From NCBI GenBank assembly GCA_963691815.1, contig OY829657.1:17678712-17742711 (forward strand): a stretch of DNA of 64,000 bases, written 5' to 3'. The DNA comes from Echiichthys vipera (Eukaryota; Chordata; Actinopteri; Perciformes; Trachinidae). Shown here piece after piece: positions 26,614-57,367 of this stretch. The number at the start of each line of letters is the position of its first letter. Within the stretch, counting starts at the first letter, position 1. Made by a program: the position numbers and the translations under genes. The notes below the pieces were generated by a model that made no database searches, was not told the DNA's origin, and was given only the letters and a program-made list of their open reading frames with translations.

Positions 26614-27097
26614 TGACTTCATGGAGTATCACACACCATGCATGTGCTGAAGTGTGAAAGATGGAGCGATTGTCTCATTTCAGCCTGCAGACATTTTGCC
26701 GCTACATTTTTCTTTCTACATTTATTCCTATTTTTGAACTCATTAAGAGAACAGAAAGGAAACGGTGAGTACCAAACTGAAGCTTTTAGTTATGTGCCTT
26801 CGTCTGGAACATATTTGTTTATGTTTTTCCATTAAAGTAACAGAAATAAAGAACTAAAAAAAGAAATGAAACTCATTTCCAATAGATCACACTTTTGGTC
26901 TACAGACATCAACGAAAACATCATTATGGCTTAATGACACCCAAAAGAGCTGTCTCTATGAATAGCACCTCTAAAATGAAAATTCACACGAAGCTAACTG
27001 AATCTTCTACTCCACAGTTATACTCAGACCTTAGATTATGCAACATTAAGATTAAGTAAGGAGATTGTTACATGGGTCGGGGATAAAAAGCCCACAT

Positions 27098-46421
<19,324 letters not shown>

Positions 46422-47703
46422 TTTGTCCTTCTAGATTGATTTTTGTGACAATGCTATAACTAAAATAATGAATACAAATATCCAAATAAATCCACCATGA
46501 TCATACGCATTGACTAGCTTATCCCTTCATCTGTATCCCAAAGATAAACTAAGATAGAGTTTAGTGCATCTGCCTCTGACTGTTGGACACACCCAGAGAA
46601 ATATGCATTGCAAATTTTTGCAAAGGCCATAAACATGTAACTTGACTAAAGGTGAAAGTGAAGATTTCAAGATACCTTGTATCTTAACTCTACATTGAGC
46701 ATAAGGTATTTAAAAATAGAGTGCTATGAAAGGGTTAATTTACTCAAATCACAAAAAGAAAACACATTTCATAGACTAAATTGTATTTGCTTTGGTTGTA
46801 AACTGTCTGTGCGTAATATGTGTGCAGCCACCACAGGGCAAGGGAGGTGAAATGATTTCTGTTCTTATAGAACTGAAAAAAATAAAACATAACAGTCCAC
46901 ATAAAAAGTGTTGACACTATGTTCTGTGACTTCACATCTATTTTGTTACTGGATGCAGTAAGTGCAAATAAAGCTGTCAAATATATTCAAAAGCACTTAA
47001 AGAGACCCCACTGGGAACAAGTGAGAAAAGGATTTTCTTGTCTATTGGGTGAACTGACCCTTTAATAAGTGACTCACAGTTGCTTCACAGTAATTTGGAG
47101 TTGCCATGTCGTCAAAATCGTCCAATAACATTGTTTTCAATACTAAAAGTTACAACAATAAAACACAAAAATGTAAAAAATAAATTTTGGAAAAAGATAA
47201 ATAAATAATAATAATAATAAAAATAAATAATTGCTATAACCTGACTCCAAATTAGAAGCCTAAAAAGACAGGTACATTTTTATTTTATTATTTAGTTTTA
47301 GTTTAACCGTATGTTACAGTATGTTTATGTGTTTGGGTCTCGTTTTGTTTTTTTCACTAAAATATTATTTTCATTAAAAAGAACAGAACGTTGGCATTAG
47401 ATCTTGCTTAGATCTTGTTGATTTGAATATAATTTGACATGATGAAAATGATATCCAAATGACCGGAATTATCTTTTGTTGAAAGAGCAGTCAGTGTTCC
47501 GCCTCCAGTCATAAATGACCCCTCATTATAACCCTGGATAGGTGGTTGTGGCATGGTTTGATAAAATAATAAGCTGATTAGTAAAAAAATATTATTTACA
47601 TGGAACAAGGAAGCAATCAAATCAAATATCAGCTAGAAAAACTTCCTGTCCTTAACTGCATTATAGTTTATGTTGCAGCTATACTGTGAAAACACACGTT
47701 ACA

Positions 47704-47726
47704 CCTCCTCCTCCTCCTCCTCCTCC
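47704..47726. repeat. (CCT)n microsatellite
   Basis: About seven to eight CCT units in the plcb2/inafm2 intergenic region. Confidence 0.95.
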
Positions 47727-48373
47727 CAATTTCCATATCATAAAACATGGTAATGAAAACAGCCTTCCTATAAACACCTGAATGGGTGTGTATGTGTGTA
47801 TGTGTGGGAGGACTGATTGTCTAACCTGTCACATGTGCACCATCTCCATTGCTAACAGCCACACCTGTAACAGCAGGATTGGGTGCACGGTATATGCTCT
47901 TCACTAGTCATTCACTTGGAGTGATGTCACAACACAGTCATGTGTGTTACCAGATTTTGTGACACTGGAAACTTGTCGACATGGCACCTAATGTCCCAGT
48001 GTTTATAAATGGTTGGATGTTAGATACAGGAATGTAATTGAGGGTCAAATCAACTAAAAATACCAGTATTTTTAAGATGACATTTGTAACAGCTATGGGC
48101 CTGCATACTGCGTACAATCACACTAATGTAAGGAGAAGTCATTTAAAAAGTTCTTATTGATGTTGATCACCAGCTGGAGTTCAAACACGTTTTCATTTGC
48201 CTACACAAGTGATCAATGCTGTTCCCCTGCCCTTCACCTGTTTCACCTCTCCAGCTTCCCAGGACATGCGCAATGACACATCCCGGGCGCTGTCCATTGT
48301 GCTGAAATTACGTATTGAGCAGCAAACAGGTATCAGGACCAAACTGACCCCAAATGAACTAAATATGTGAGAT

Positions 48374-48403
48374 ATACTGTATATACATATATATATACAG
48401 TAT
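48374..48403. repeat. AT-rich perfect inverted repeat
   Basis: ATACTGTATATA (48374-48385) and TATATACAGTAT (48392-48403) are exact reverse complements separated by 6 nt. It may be simple TA expansion. Confidence 0.85.
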
Positions 48404-49161
48404 GTCGATGGTTATGTTCGCAAGTTCATCAGTGAATCAGACAAGCATTACATAATTCATTCATTCTAGTCAAGTTTAATTAAACACCACTTTATTGGCT
48501 CATTGCAATTATCTTACAGACATCCTTCCCACCTGTGCGCACATAAGGTAAACACTTCGCAGTGTCACGCAAGTCAACATCCTGCTCTCCGTGTGCGGCA
48601 CAGGCGCCCTGACGTGAAGATGATGTGGGGTTTGTTTGGGTTTTTTGTTTCTTCTCGGGCTGCTGCACAGCTGCTGCTTCTTTAAGAGCCACCGCCCGCC
48701 CCCTCTCCTGTATTTTTAGCTGAGCCAGCCACTTCATTTGCTGGATAAGACAGACAGTTGTGTACCGTATGATCTCACTTAATCGTGTTTAATATATCAA
48801 ATCGTATACTGCGTATTTGCCGTGGGCCTGCACAGCTGATCCCTGGTAATATCGTATAGGGTTAGACATTTGTCCCGCGCTGTCGGATGCTGAAACGCGC
48901 GATCAGTCTGTGGATGCTTGATGTCCATTATGAAACGCAATGCTGCACTGGGCACAGAGTATTAGGCGCAGCGCTCTTGAGATCAAATGAATTACAAGAA
49001 ATCAATTTAGCTGCAAAATACTCCTGTGGTGCGGACGGTTCAAGGTGCTCCAGCATCTCGCTCCTCAACCCTCTGTTTCCTGTCTTCTCTTGGATTGTGG
49101 ATAACAAGAAGCCTTCAAGACGGAGGGGGTGGTGGAGCATCGAGGAAAAAACAGGGGCAAT

Positions 49162-49824
49162 ATGAGAGAGCGGGACTTCATGCCCAATATGGAGAGGGGC
49201 AAACCTGCTACTTATACGGGGGACAAAAAGGCTAAGATGGCTGCTAAGACTAACAAGAAGTGGGTGAGATTAGCAACTGTTTTTGCATATGTATTGTCCG
49301 TGTCCTTAGCAGCCATTATCCTGGCAATTTACTACAGCCTGATCTGGAAACCAACCAGTTCATCCTCATCTGCGGGGAAGCCGGGAGAGCCAGAGGAGGT
49401 CACCCCCACCGCGAACATCTCAACTAATATTTCAGCAAGCAACAATGTCTCAGAGTGGAACTCTACACAGACTGGACTGTCAGTCAACCAGACCAGGCAG
49501 GGCACAACCTCGTACAGTCAGGCGTTTCAGTGGGATAACAGAGCCGAGAGTGGTCCTGGAGCACACATTGCGCACTCGCAGCAGCAGCAGGAGGAAGGAC
49601 TCTACGCATCTTCCCATGGTCACACAAGCGTGGAGAGATCGGACACTTTGGGGAGACAGACACACGCGTCTCAGCCCGGAGTGAGCACCAGGGGACCTGA
49701 GGACGAGGTGGAGAGTGAAGCACACAGGGCGATTGACAAAAGCGACCCCGACCAAGCGTCTGCAGATGCTGCCACTATTCCTCCAACATCCGCGACGAGC
49801 CGAGCCGGCCAGAGAGGGGACTGA
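49162..49824 (+). CDS. inafm2: InaF-motif containing protein 2, single exon, 220 aa
   Basis: A small single-pass membrane protein of the InaF family, named after Drosophila INAF proteins that act with TRP channels; the vertebrate role is not established. The start at 49162 gives MRERD, which aligns with remembered human MKERD; an in-frame ATG 33 nt upstream is not supported by that alignment. Conserved core: ERGKPATYTGDKKAKMAAKT (11-30), then NKKWVRL. A transmembrane helix spans about residues 36-60 (ATVFAYVLSVSLAAIILAIY). Basic residues precede the helix, so the N-terminus should be cytosolic and the tail lumenal or extracellular. The tail carries five N-glycosylation sequons (N85, N89, N95, N100, N109) and is then Ser/Thr/Gln/Glu-rich and apparently disordered. 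It is longer than human INAFM2 (about 153 aa), all in the tail. It is intronless like the human gene and flanked by plcb2 and ccdc9b as in human. Confidence 0.95.
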   Translation: MRERDFMPNMERGKPATYTGDKKAKMAAKTNKKWVRLATVFAYVLSVSLAAIILAIYYSLIWKPTSSSSSAGKPGEPEEVTPTANISTNISASNNVSEWNSTQTGLSVNQTRQGTTSYSQAFQWDNRAESGPGAHIAHSQQQQEEGLYASSHGHTSVERSDTLGRQTHASQPGVSTRGPEDEVESEAHRAIDKSDPDQASADAATIPPTSATSRAGQRGD

Positions 49825-49837
49825 TCAGGCCTCATCC

Positions 49838-49866
49838 TCCCAACCACCACCACCACCACCACCACC
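49838..49866. repeat. (CAC)n tract in the inafm2 3' UTR
   Basis: About nine CAC units beginning about 15 nt after the inafm2 stop codon. Confidence 0.9.
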
Positions 49867-50196
49867 CCTTCCTTCACAACTGACCCTACAAGGAGTGTTT
49901 TACAGAAGCAGTGCCGCAGGTCGGATAACACACAGGTCTTCACCTTAAACTATTTTTTCCAGAGCCTCTTGTGGATGTTTAACTGCACATATTAACTGAC
50001 ATCTTGCTCTGAACCCTAGGAAAAGAGGAGACATAGATTCTTCAGTGAACACTGTTTCCCCTCCAACACTTTGCTTATTTTTCTTTTGGGCCATCTGTAT
50101 GCCTTAAATCAATGTTTGTCTACTTTACCTCGGGCAGCTTCTAAGGCCACTAACCTGTCTGTGCGCGTGGACAACACTGGTATAGATATTTTGGTA

Positions 50197-50202
50197 AATA
50201 AA
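50197..50202 (+). terminator. candidate poly(A) signal for inafm2
   Basis: AATAAA about 370 nt after the stop. Others lie at 50564-50569 and 50687-50692, so the 3' UTR could be about 0.4 or 0.75-0.9 kb. Confidence 0.35.
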
Positions 50203-50699
50203 TAGGACATGGGCTCCAGAGATGCGTTTGGTTTTGCAGGACTTAAATATTTCCTCATAGGCATACAGCGCTTAACATCACTGCCATTTATCAGCTGGTC
50301 TAAACCAATACTGCATTTTTGAATTTTAACATAAGCTGTGTTTTATATTCATGGATCAAACCTGGATTCCCGAGTAGAAGAACCTGCATTATTGAGTTAT
50401 GCTCAGGTATGTGCATATAACCATGGAAATGTATTGTGTATTTGGTTATGTACATTTAAGGCAGGCATACATTTTTTGGGCCTTGATGAACCTTTAGTGT
50501 GATTAGATGATTTTTATTAAATCTACAGTATGTATAATAGGTATAACTATATCACAAGGTACAAATAAACATCCTTAGAAATGATTCATTCCTATGGTTT
50601 TATAATATGTAAGTCATGAACTGACATTATCCTGTATGTTAATGATATTTTATTTATTTAGACCCAGAATGGATAATATATATTCAAATAAATGTTAGG

Positions 50700-53600
50700 T
50701 TTTTTTGAACACCTTACATTTTTTTCAAAGATGAAAAGGGATTTCAATTCAACTGCAGTTTGCTTCAGGCTATTAGTTAAGTGTGCAAAACCCACATTTA
50801 TTGATTGATAGGAAGAGGTAGCTTCAAGAGAATGAATAATAATAATGTTAGTTCAAAGAGCACTGAGACATTTGATCGGATTATAGCGGGGTGCACTGTT
50901 ATTGCCCGAGTGAACTGTCCAGGTTGAGAGTGTCTGCTCCTCGTGGAAAGAGAAGCCTTCGTCTCCCAGTCTGCCACAGTTCAGTCGCTGCATCTATCAC
51001 TGAAAACCACTTCACAGTCACATGCGGTGAACTGTGAAGTGGAAATAAAAACCAACCACCCCGTGCGCCCTCTCGGCAGCATGTGAGGGAGGCGTATCGA
51101 TTTGAGAGCTCTGTTGTTGCGCTGTGCAAAATAGAGAAGAACACATTACACAATACCTCTTGGTGCTATTTTTTGATCCAACTCTCTCTGAAAAGGACTG
51201 TTTGGTTTCTGTGCTGGCCATGGAGAGCATCATTCACTATCACCCTAAAAAGAAAACTACTTCCGCTGAGCAGCCAGTACCTCAGAATATGTTACACTGT
51301 GATGTAAACAGATGATGACACGCACTGTTGTGTTAGTATGACAGATTTTCAGGACCCAAGCCAAGGTATGTCTCTGGTGAGCTAAACAGGAAGTCAGTTT
51401 ATCAGGGGAAAATGGCACAAGACACAAACATCCCCCCATCATCACGATAATCACACACAGAGACATGGCTGTCAATGCTGCAGAGGCCTCTGTATGGCTG
51501 TGAAAGACAGTGCCTCTTATGGCTTCTTGTGATATATGATAGGAGTAAAGACGGACCTGGTAGATAGATGTAGTTCATCATTAGTGACAGTTATTGCTGG
51601 AGGTGACAACAGCATGTGACCTTATGACTCTTGAACCCAGTCACCCAGGCAAAAGGTTACATTATCTGATGTGAAATCAGTCAAATGTTACATTGGAGTT
51701 CAGTATGGGATTTGTTTACGGCTTAAGATTTTGCTAGAATAAATCAAGGCATCCCAGTATTACACTATTCTTATTATAACCTGGCCCTTTTGAAAATAAA
51801 TAGAAATTTTTTTTCAACACGGTAGAAATGCAGATGTACATGTATGATAACAGAGAAACCGGTATCTAGCTGCAACCCCATGCTCAAGCCAAGCAATGCG
51901 TCATGTTTTCTTTAAACAGGAAACACAACGATAAAAATAAAAATATCAAATCGTGGAAAATATAAAATGCTTAGGTTAAGCTTAAGTTTTTAAATGGCGG
52001 CATATTCAGCTGGACTGGTTACTTTAATGCCAGACTTGTTATGGAAAAGCAAAACAACTGCACTATCCACAGTGAGATAATGTAGGATATTAAGGAATTT
52101 ATTTGTTTTCATTTAAACTTATGCATACAAGTTAAATAAATAGTACATTTAATAAATTTAATAGTTAATTAAAGATCCTGTCCATACAGTTAAATATTAT
52201 ATACTGTACACGAATAATGTTGCATTTGTGTCTGATTTCCATCAAAAAAAATAACCTGGTTAAAAATTTAAATTACATCCAGCAAAGATTTTTCATTTTA
52301 AATGTTTCAAAACTTCACTTTTCCATTCTACTTATATGTTTCATATTAGACCATGATTGGCTTCCAAACTGGTTGTGATGTCACAAAATGGTACGTATTT
52401 GCCTTAAACTCAGATTTAAAATGATCAGAGTGTTTTCTCTCTTCAACAGATGAATGTGAAAACAGCCTTCTGTCAAACTCTGCACACACGTCGTGTTGCA
52501 CGGCGAAGCTCAAACATTCAAGTGAAGTCGCAAAAATAAAACAAAACACATTTCTGAGTGGTGGGGGGCTTTAAAGTTCTGCTTTTCAGAAACTACTTTT
52601 CATCTGTTTCACATGTATTGGGGGTGACATTACGACAAGGAGACCTTTTCAAAAATGCCGGAGGAATTGAAGGCCTTTCATTATACCATTGTTTGAGTAA
52701 GACACCATCACAAAAGTTATGAAATATTAACATGATGTCTTGCGATGCAGGAGAGCAATATGAAGGCAGCGAACAATAGCTTTTTCATTAAATGAAAGGG
52801 CAACAGTGTGGAGTGGTGCATAATAAAACAGGGTAAAGCTGTGTGTACAGGTAGGCACTGTGCTGTCGTTTTTCCAAAAGTTTTATAATAACGTTTCAAG
52901 ATTTATGTCATTCATTTTCCAATCGTTGCTAGGTTGCAGCAGGTTGGACACGACAAGGTCAAAGAATGTCGGTGCTGTTAGGATGCAGATGAAAACCACA
53001 GAGTAAATATGTCAAGGTCAAAAGGTCAAATGGTCAAATTTCCTGCTAGCAGCTATTTTATTTGTTACCCAATAACAAAACACAAATGTAATGATAATAT
53101 TCTTTTTTATGCTGCAAAAGACTGACAGGGTTATTACATTATGCTAACAAAAATGACTGACCTCAGATCAATATAACAGACAGAAGTGGACACCATGTCA
53201 GCCCAACCTCCTTTCTCAAATTAAGCAGCAAAGGTTGTTGGGGAGCTTGATCACGGCAGCTGCTGACGCATGCTTGTTACATCCTGGATGATGCACATAC
53301 TCAGTGGGGACTGCCAACCCATCTGCATGAGGTTCTGTCAGGGATGCAGGGCCGGGCCAGATCAGACCTCTGTTCCACTCAACCTGCATCCATCAACTGT
53401 GATAAAACACCTTGAGAGCCTCTGACTGTTGCCTCACCCTGTTTGTGGCATCACAGATCCAGAAAGAACATGGTTACAGCTATTTAGAATTTAAATTAAT
53501 GTGAAAAACGATTCACTTTATTGCGTCTAAATTAACTGATTAACCCCATACTATCTTGTTTAATTCATACAAAAACAGGACAAAAGGACATCATTATGTG

Positions 53601-56600
53601 CCGGACTGTTTCTTGGCAGGACGCAGTGACTTCTGGAGTCAAGATACAACGTGTTGCTAGCACTTGTTTATCATTTATTTCTTGAAAAAGACGAAAAGAA
53701 AAAAACATCACTGTCTAATCACTGTTATTGTACTGAACATGCTTTTAGTTTAAAAGGGATACACTCCCAATATTTGGATGCTATTGCTCCCATCTGGTTT
53801 CAATTAATTGTAAGTCATTTTGGATAATGAATGTAATGTCATATGAATGCAATGTCATGTAAGTACTAAGAGATCTTTAGAGGTGCTGGTAGGTTAATTT
53901 TGCAACCTTTGGACTGAGCCAACTAGCTGTGATTTGGGAGTGTTTTCCCCCCAAATCTTGAACTATTGCTTAATATTGACTCCCAAATCATTTTGCGTCA
54001 TCGTCGCCTGATTTAGTGACAGTAGAGAGAAAGCTGCTGACAGTGAGGCTATTTTCCAACCAAAACAAAAAGCCTACATTTGTGTTACATGTGTTATCTA
54101 CAACACAGGTCGCAGCACCGCCTTTGCTTTAAAGCTGCTTTGTCCAAAAGTTCAGCTCTTTTTTGGGTTTTCTGTCAGGGAGGCAAGCTCCTGCAGAGTG
54201 CCGCTGACATAATCCTACACCGCACTTATTTCCTCTGACACAGCCTACAGTACTCATTTCCATAATATCAACACCCCCACTGTAGTACTGTACTATTGCG
54301 TCAGACCCTTCAAACTATTAACTAGCTTAGCACCAAAGGAATGTTATGGACTGGAACATATTCTTTAATAATATGGTTTGCAGGAATCAAAAAACCTTGT
54401 GTGGTAAAGAAGAACTAAAGTGTAACAGGATCATTTTCGAGGAGAATGAGGCTGCTGCACTCACAAACCCAAAAGTCTCAGTGGCAGAAGGCTGCTATGG
54501 AGATAGCCTTGGGAGGAGATAATTAAAATAGTAGCACCTATGGGAGGTCCCACCAGTAGGGCTGAGAGGGAGCTGTTTTCAATGCAACAGCCCTGCAGAG
54601 AGCTCATCTGAAATTAATCAAATCCAGCAAGCAGGCAGACTCAGAGGACCGAGGTGTAACAGTGATATGGACCGTTGATGCCGAAATGTGCTCTACATTT
54701 TTTCCACATCTGCTCCCTTTTCTCTGTGAGACTCACCGCGTCAGCCTTGTTTTTTTTTCCTTAAGACAGAGAAACTCTCCAGAGACGGGACTGCATACAT
54801 ATTTGTGGTGCAACAATGAGTGAGAGGCGGTGGGAGAGAGTAAGAGAGGGTGACGATGCAACAAAACCATGCCAGTCAGGATTTAAGTGTTTGAAATACA
54901 GAAAAACTTTATTGATGATCTGTATGCCTCCTTCCAAGCTGATCTACAGTAAATTAAACTATGTTGCACACACATTTAAATTAGCAGGGATCACACTCAC
55001 TCATATGCAGGCACTCACAATTTTTCCTACGTTATGAGTGAAAACATGGAGGACAGCCAGGTAAAGCAAGACAACCACCTCTTGACATGTAAGCGAGGTG
55101 ACAATGAAGATGTCTAATAACTAAATGCTAAACAAGGACAAAGGCACAGCTGTTACCTAAATTTAATTTCACTAAATTGAATCCCACAGGAAATTTGAAA
55201 TACTTCAGAGGTAATCTTTACGACTTGTTTTGCAAACAGAGGTTTCCTTTACCATCCATTCAAATTCTAAATATGACATAGAATAAGGCCATTACTCTGT
55301 ATTTCTTGATGGTTTGATTGGCCTCAAAATGTGTGATTCACTTTTCTTCCAGTGTGCTTCTACTATTCCTGATGATTTATATTTTATGTAACCACAGTTG
55401 AAGCTGACACGGCCCGCTGCTCAGAGCGTGTCCACTACGTTCTCCACTTATCGTTACATAACTGTTTACTATATAGTATGCACTGACGAAAGCCAAAATC
55501 TTCTTTGAGGACAGAGTTCATGTAAGGCTTTTTATTATAGTCGTCACTTGATGCCAAAAATAAAGTCATTGACTGGCAATAAATAATCACAGATTTATAC
55601 ACACATCACAGAGAAAAAAATAGCTACTAAAAATGCAAAAAGGCATTGTTTAGATCTATAAAAAACATTCTAGGTAACATTCTGTTGTCAAAATGGAGAG
55701 GCAAATAAATAAAATCAATGCTGAACTGTTAGTACGTTTAACGCTACTGTATGTTATGGTACAAGCCATGAAGTAAAGGTACACCTTCAGTATTTGAAGA
55801 AGTCGATATGCAAGGCACAACAACTGGCTGAATTCTTAAAGCTTCATGAGCTTTTCAAAAATATTAGTTGTCTTTCATGATAATAAAAGAGAACGCATTA
55901 CAAAACAATTTCAAAAGAAACTGCAGCTGAAATCCCAGTGTTTGAGTGTGGACTAAAGGCTAAAACCTCAAGTCTGTTGGTCCCACAGGGGCCAAAAAAC
56001 TGAACAGAGCAAAAGGTTGGAGAGACAGTTACTGGATGTGCCGGGGACATCTAACCCTGGTCATTTAAAAGCAGCATGAGCAAACTATTAAAGAAAATAT
56101 TGTTTTAGTTCCCAAGTTTTTGATTCACAAAAAGTAAACCATGATCTCTCTGATGTCATTGTTTAAATTAGTACAGACATTCATTACAATTCCATATTAA
56201 CAAGGAAACATAAGAGTCTGAGGAAGACCAGTTCATTGGGATTCAGCTGTAAAACTGTGACAACTTCAGGGAACACAATAACAATATGTTAAAGGGCAAA
56301 TTTGAGATTGTAGTTCTACATTGTTACTGATGTTTTTTTTTCATTAACAGCAGCATATTTTATGCCAGAAATGTGGATTTTTCTAATAGCTGACTTTTAT
56401 CTTAAAGGCTCTGAACACCCACACAGGTGTTTTCAGTTAATCTGGCTGATGAGATGGCTTCTCGAGACGGTGTGGGGGTGCGTATACTGTGATTGACTGG
56501 CATCTTCTTGAGTCTCTGTTAGCTTTGTTGCACCTGCAAAGCAGGACGCATTACACCTTTATCATTCTTAGTGGTAGATGGAGATCAAAGCTCAACCTAA

Positions 56601-57367
56601 GCAGAGGTGTAATCACCTGTGTGGGTGTTCAGAGACTTTAACAAAGTAATCCAGCAATGTAGATCTGTTTAAAAATGTTCTTAATAACAAAAACATTTAT
56701 GTCAGTAGTAATATTTTAGAAAATTAACTATATCATGGTCTCAAGTGCGCCCTTTAATAGTGTATTGATTTGTATTGATTGGTGAAAAGCCATTGATTGC
56801 TGCTGTAAGCAGTTAATAAACTACTTACAGTTTTGAGTGTAATAGAAAATAAAGATGTAGAGACTCCTCTGTCAGTCTGTCACTACTGTATCATCATATA
56901 ATACAGACTAAATTTAATGAAAATACGTCTAAGGCAGAATCAGGCACTAGATCATTTGACTGTGGCTAAAGACTATTTTCAAGGGATAACTAAGTGAAAC
57001 TGATTAGCCAGCCTTCTGATATGTACCTTGAAGTTTTAATACAAATGTAAACATTCAATGATATTGCACTCAAGCAGCGTACTAACATGCTGAATGATGT
57101 GTCAGTACACATAACTTTATACTCATAAAGTGCTTGGATGTAAAAAATATTTGAGCAGGAAAAAGGTTCACCATTCCATCATCAAATTTTTAGACAATTT
57201 GAAAACTACCACAGGTAGGGACACGCCACAGCAAAAAATAAACCATGGTTTAGTGTTTAAGCCATAAATATGGTATCTCAATGAGTTACCCAAAGCAAAA
57301 CGCAAATACAAGAGGCAAAGGCTCTATGTTGCTGTGATTTGGTTTCAGTATTTACATCGTGAAAATG
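50700..57367. other. intergenic region and probable ccdc9b 3' UTR
   Basis: No coding exon is recognisable between inafm2 and the ccdc9b stop at 57368. The right-hand part is probably the ccdc9b 3' UTR; a minus-strand AATAAA near 55530 is one possible end. A complete small transposon lies at 56402-56641. Nothing else is supportable in 50.7-55.5 kb. Confidence 0.5.
56402..56641. mobile_element. TTAA-flanked MITE (piggyBac-like), 240 bp with target sites
   Basis: TTAA (56402-56405) is followed by the terminal repeat AGGCTCTGAACACCC then ACACAGGTG (56406-56429). The opposite end (56614-56637) is the reverse complement with one mismatch and is followed immediately by TTAA (56638-56641). The 184-bp interior has no coding capacity. 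A TTAA duplication flush with inverted repeats is characteristic of piggyBac-type insertion. The superfamily is inferred, since the ends do not begin with the classic CCC. Confidence 0.8.

Larger units (their letters stand above)
46422..49161. other. divergent intergenic region between plcb2 and inafm2
   Basis: About 2.7 kb that should hold both promoters and the inafm2 5' UTR. I see no convincing TATA box for plcb2. A possible upstream in-frame plcb2 exon lies at 47078-47131. GC content rises from about 48.5 kb towards inafm2. Short simple repeats occur: (AAT)n near 47210, (CCT)n at 47704-47726 and an AT-rich perfect inverted repeat at 48374-48403. Confidence 0.55.
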
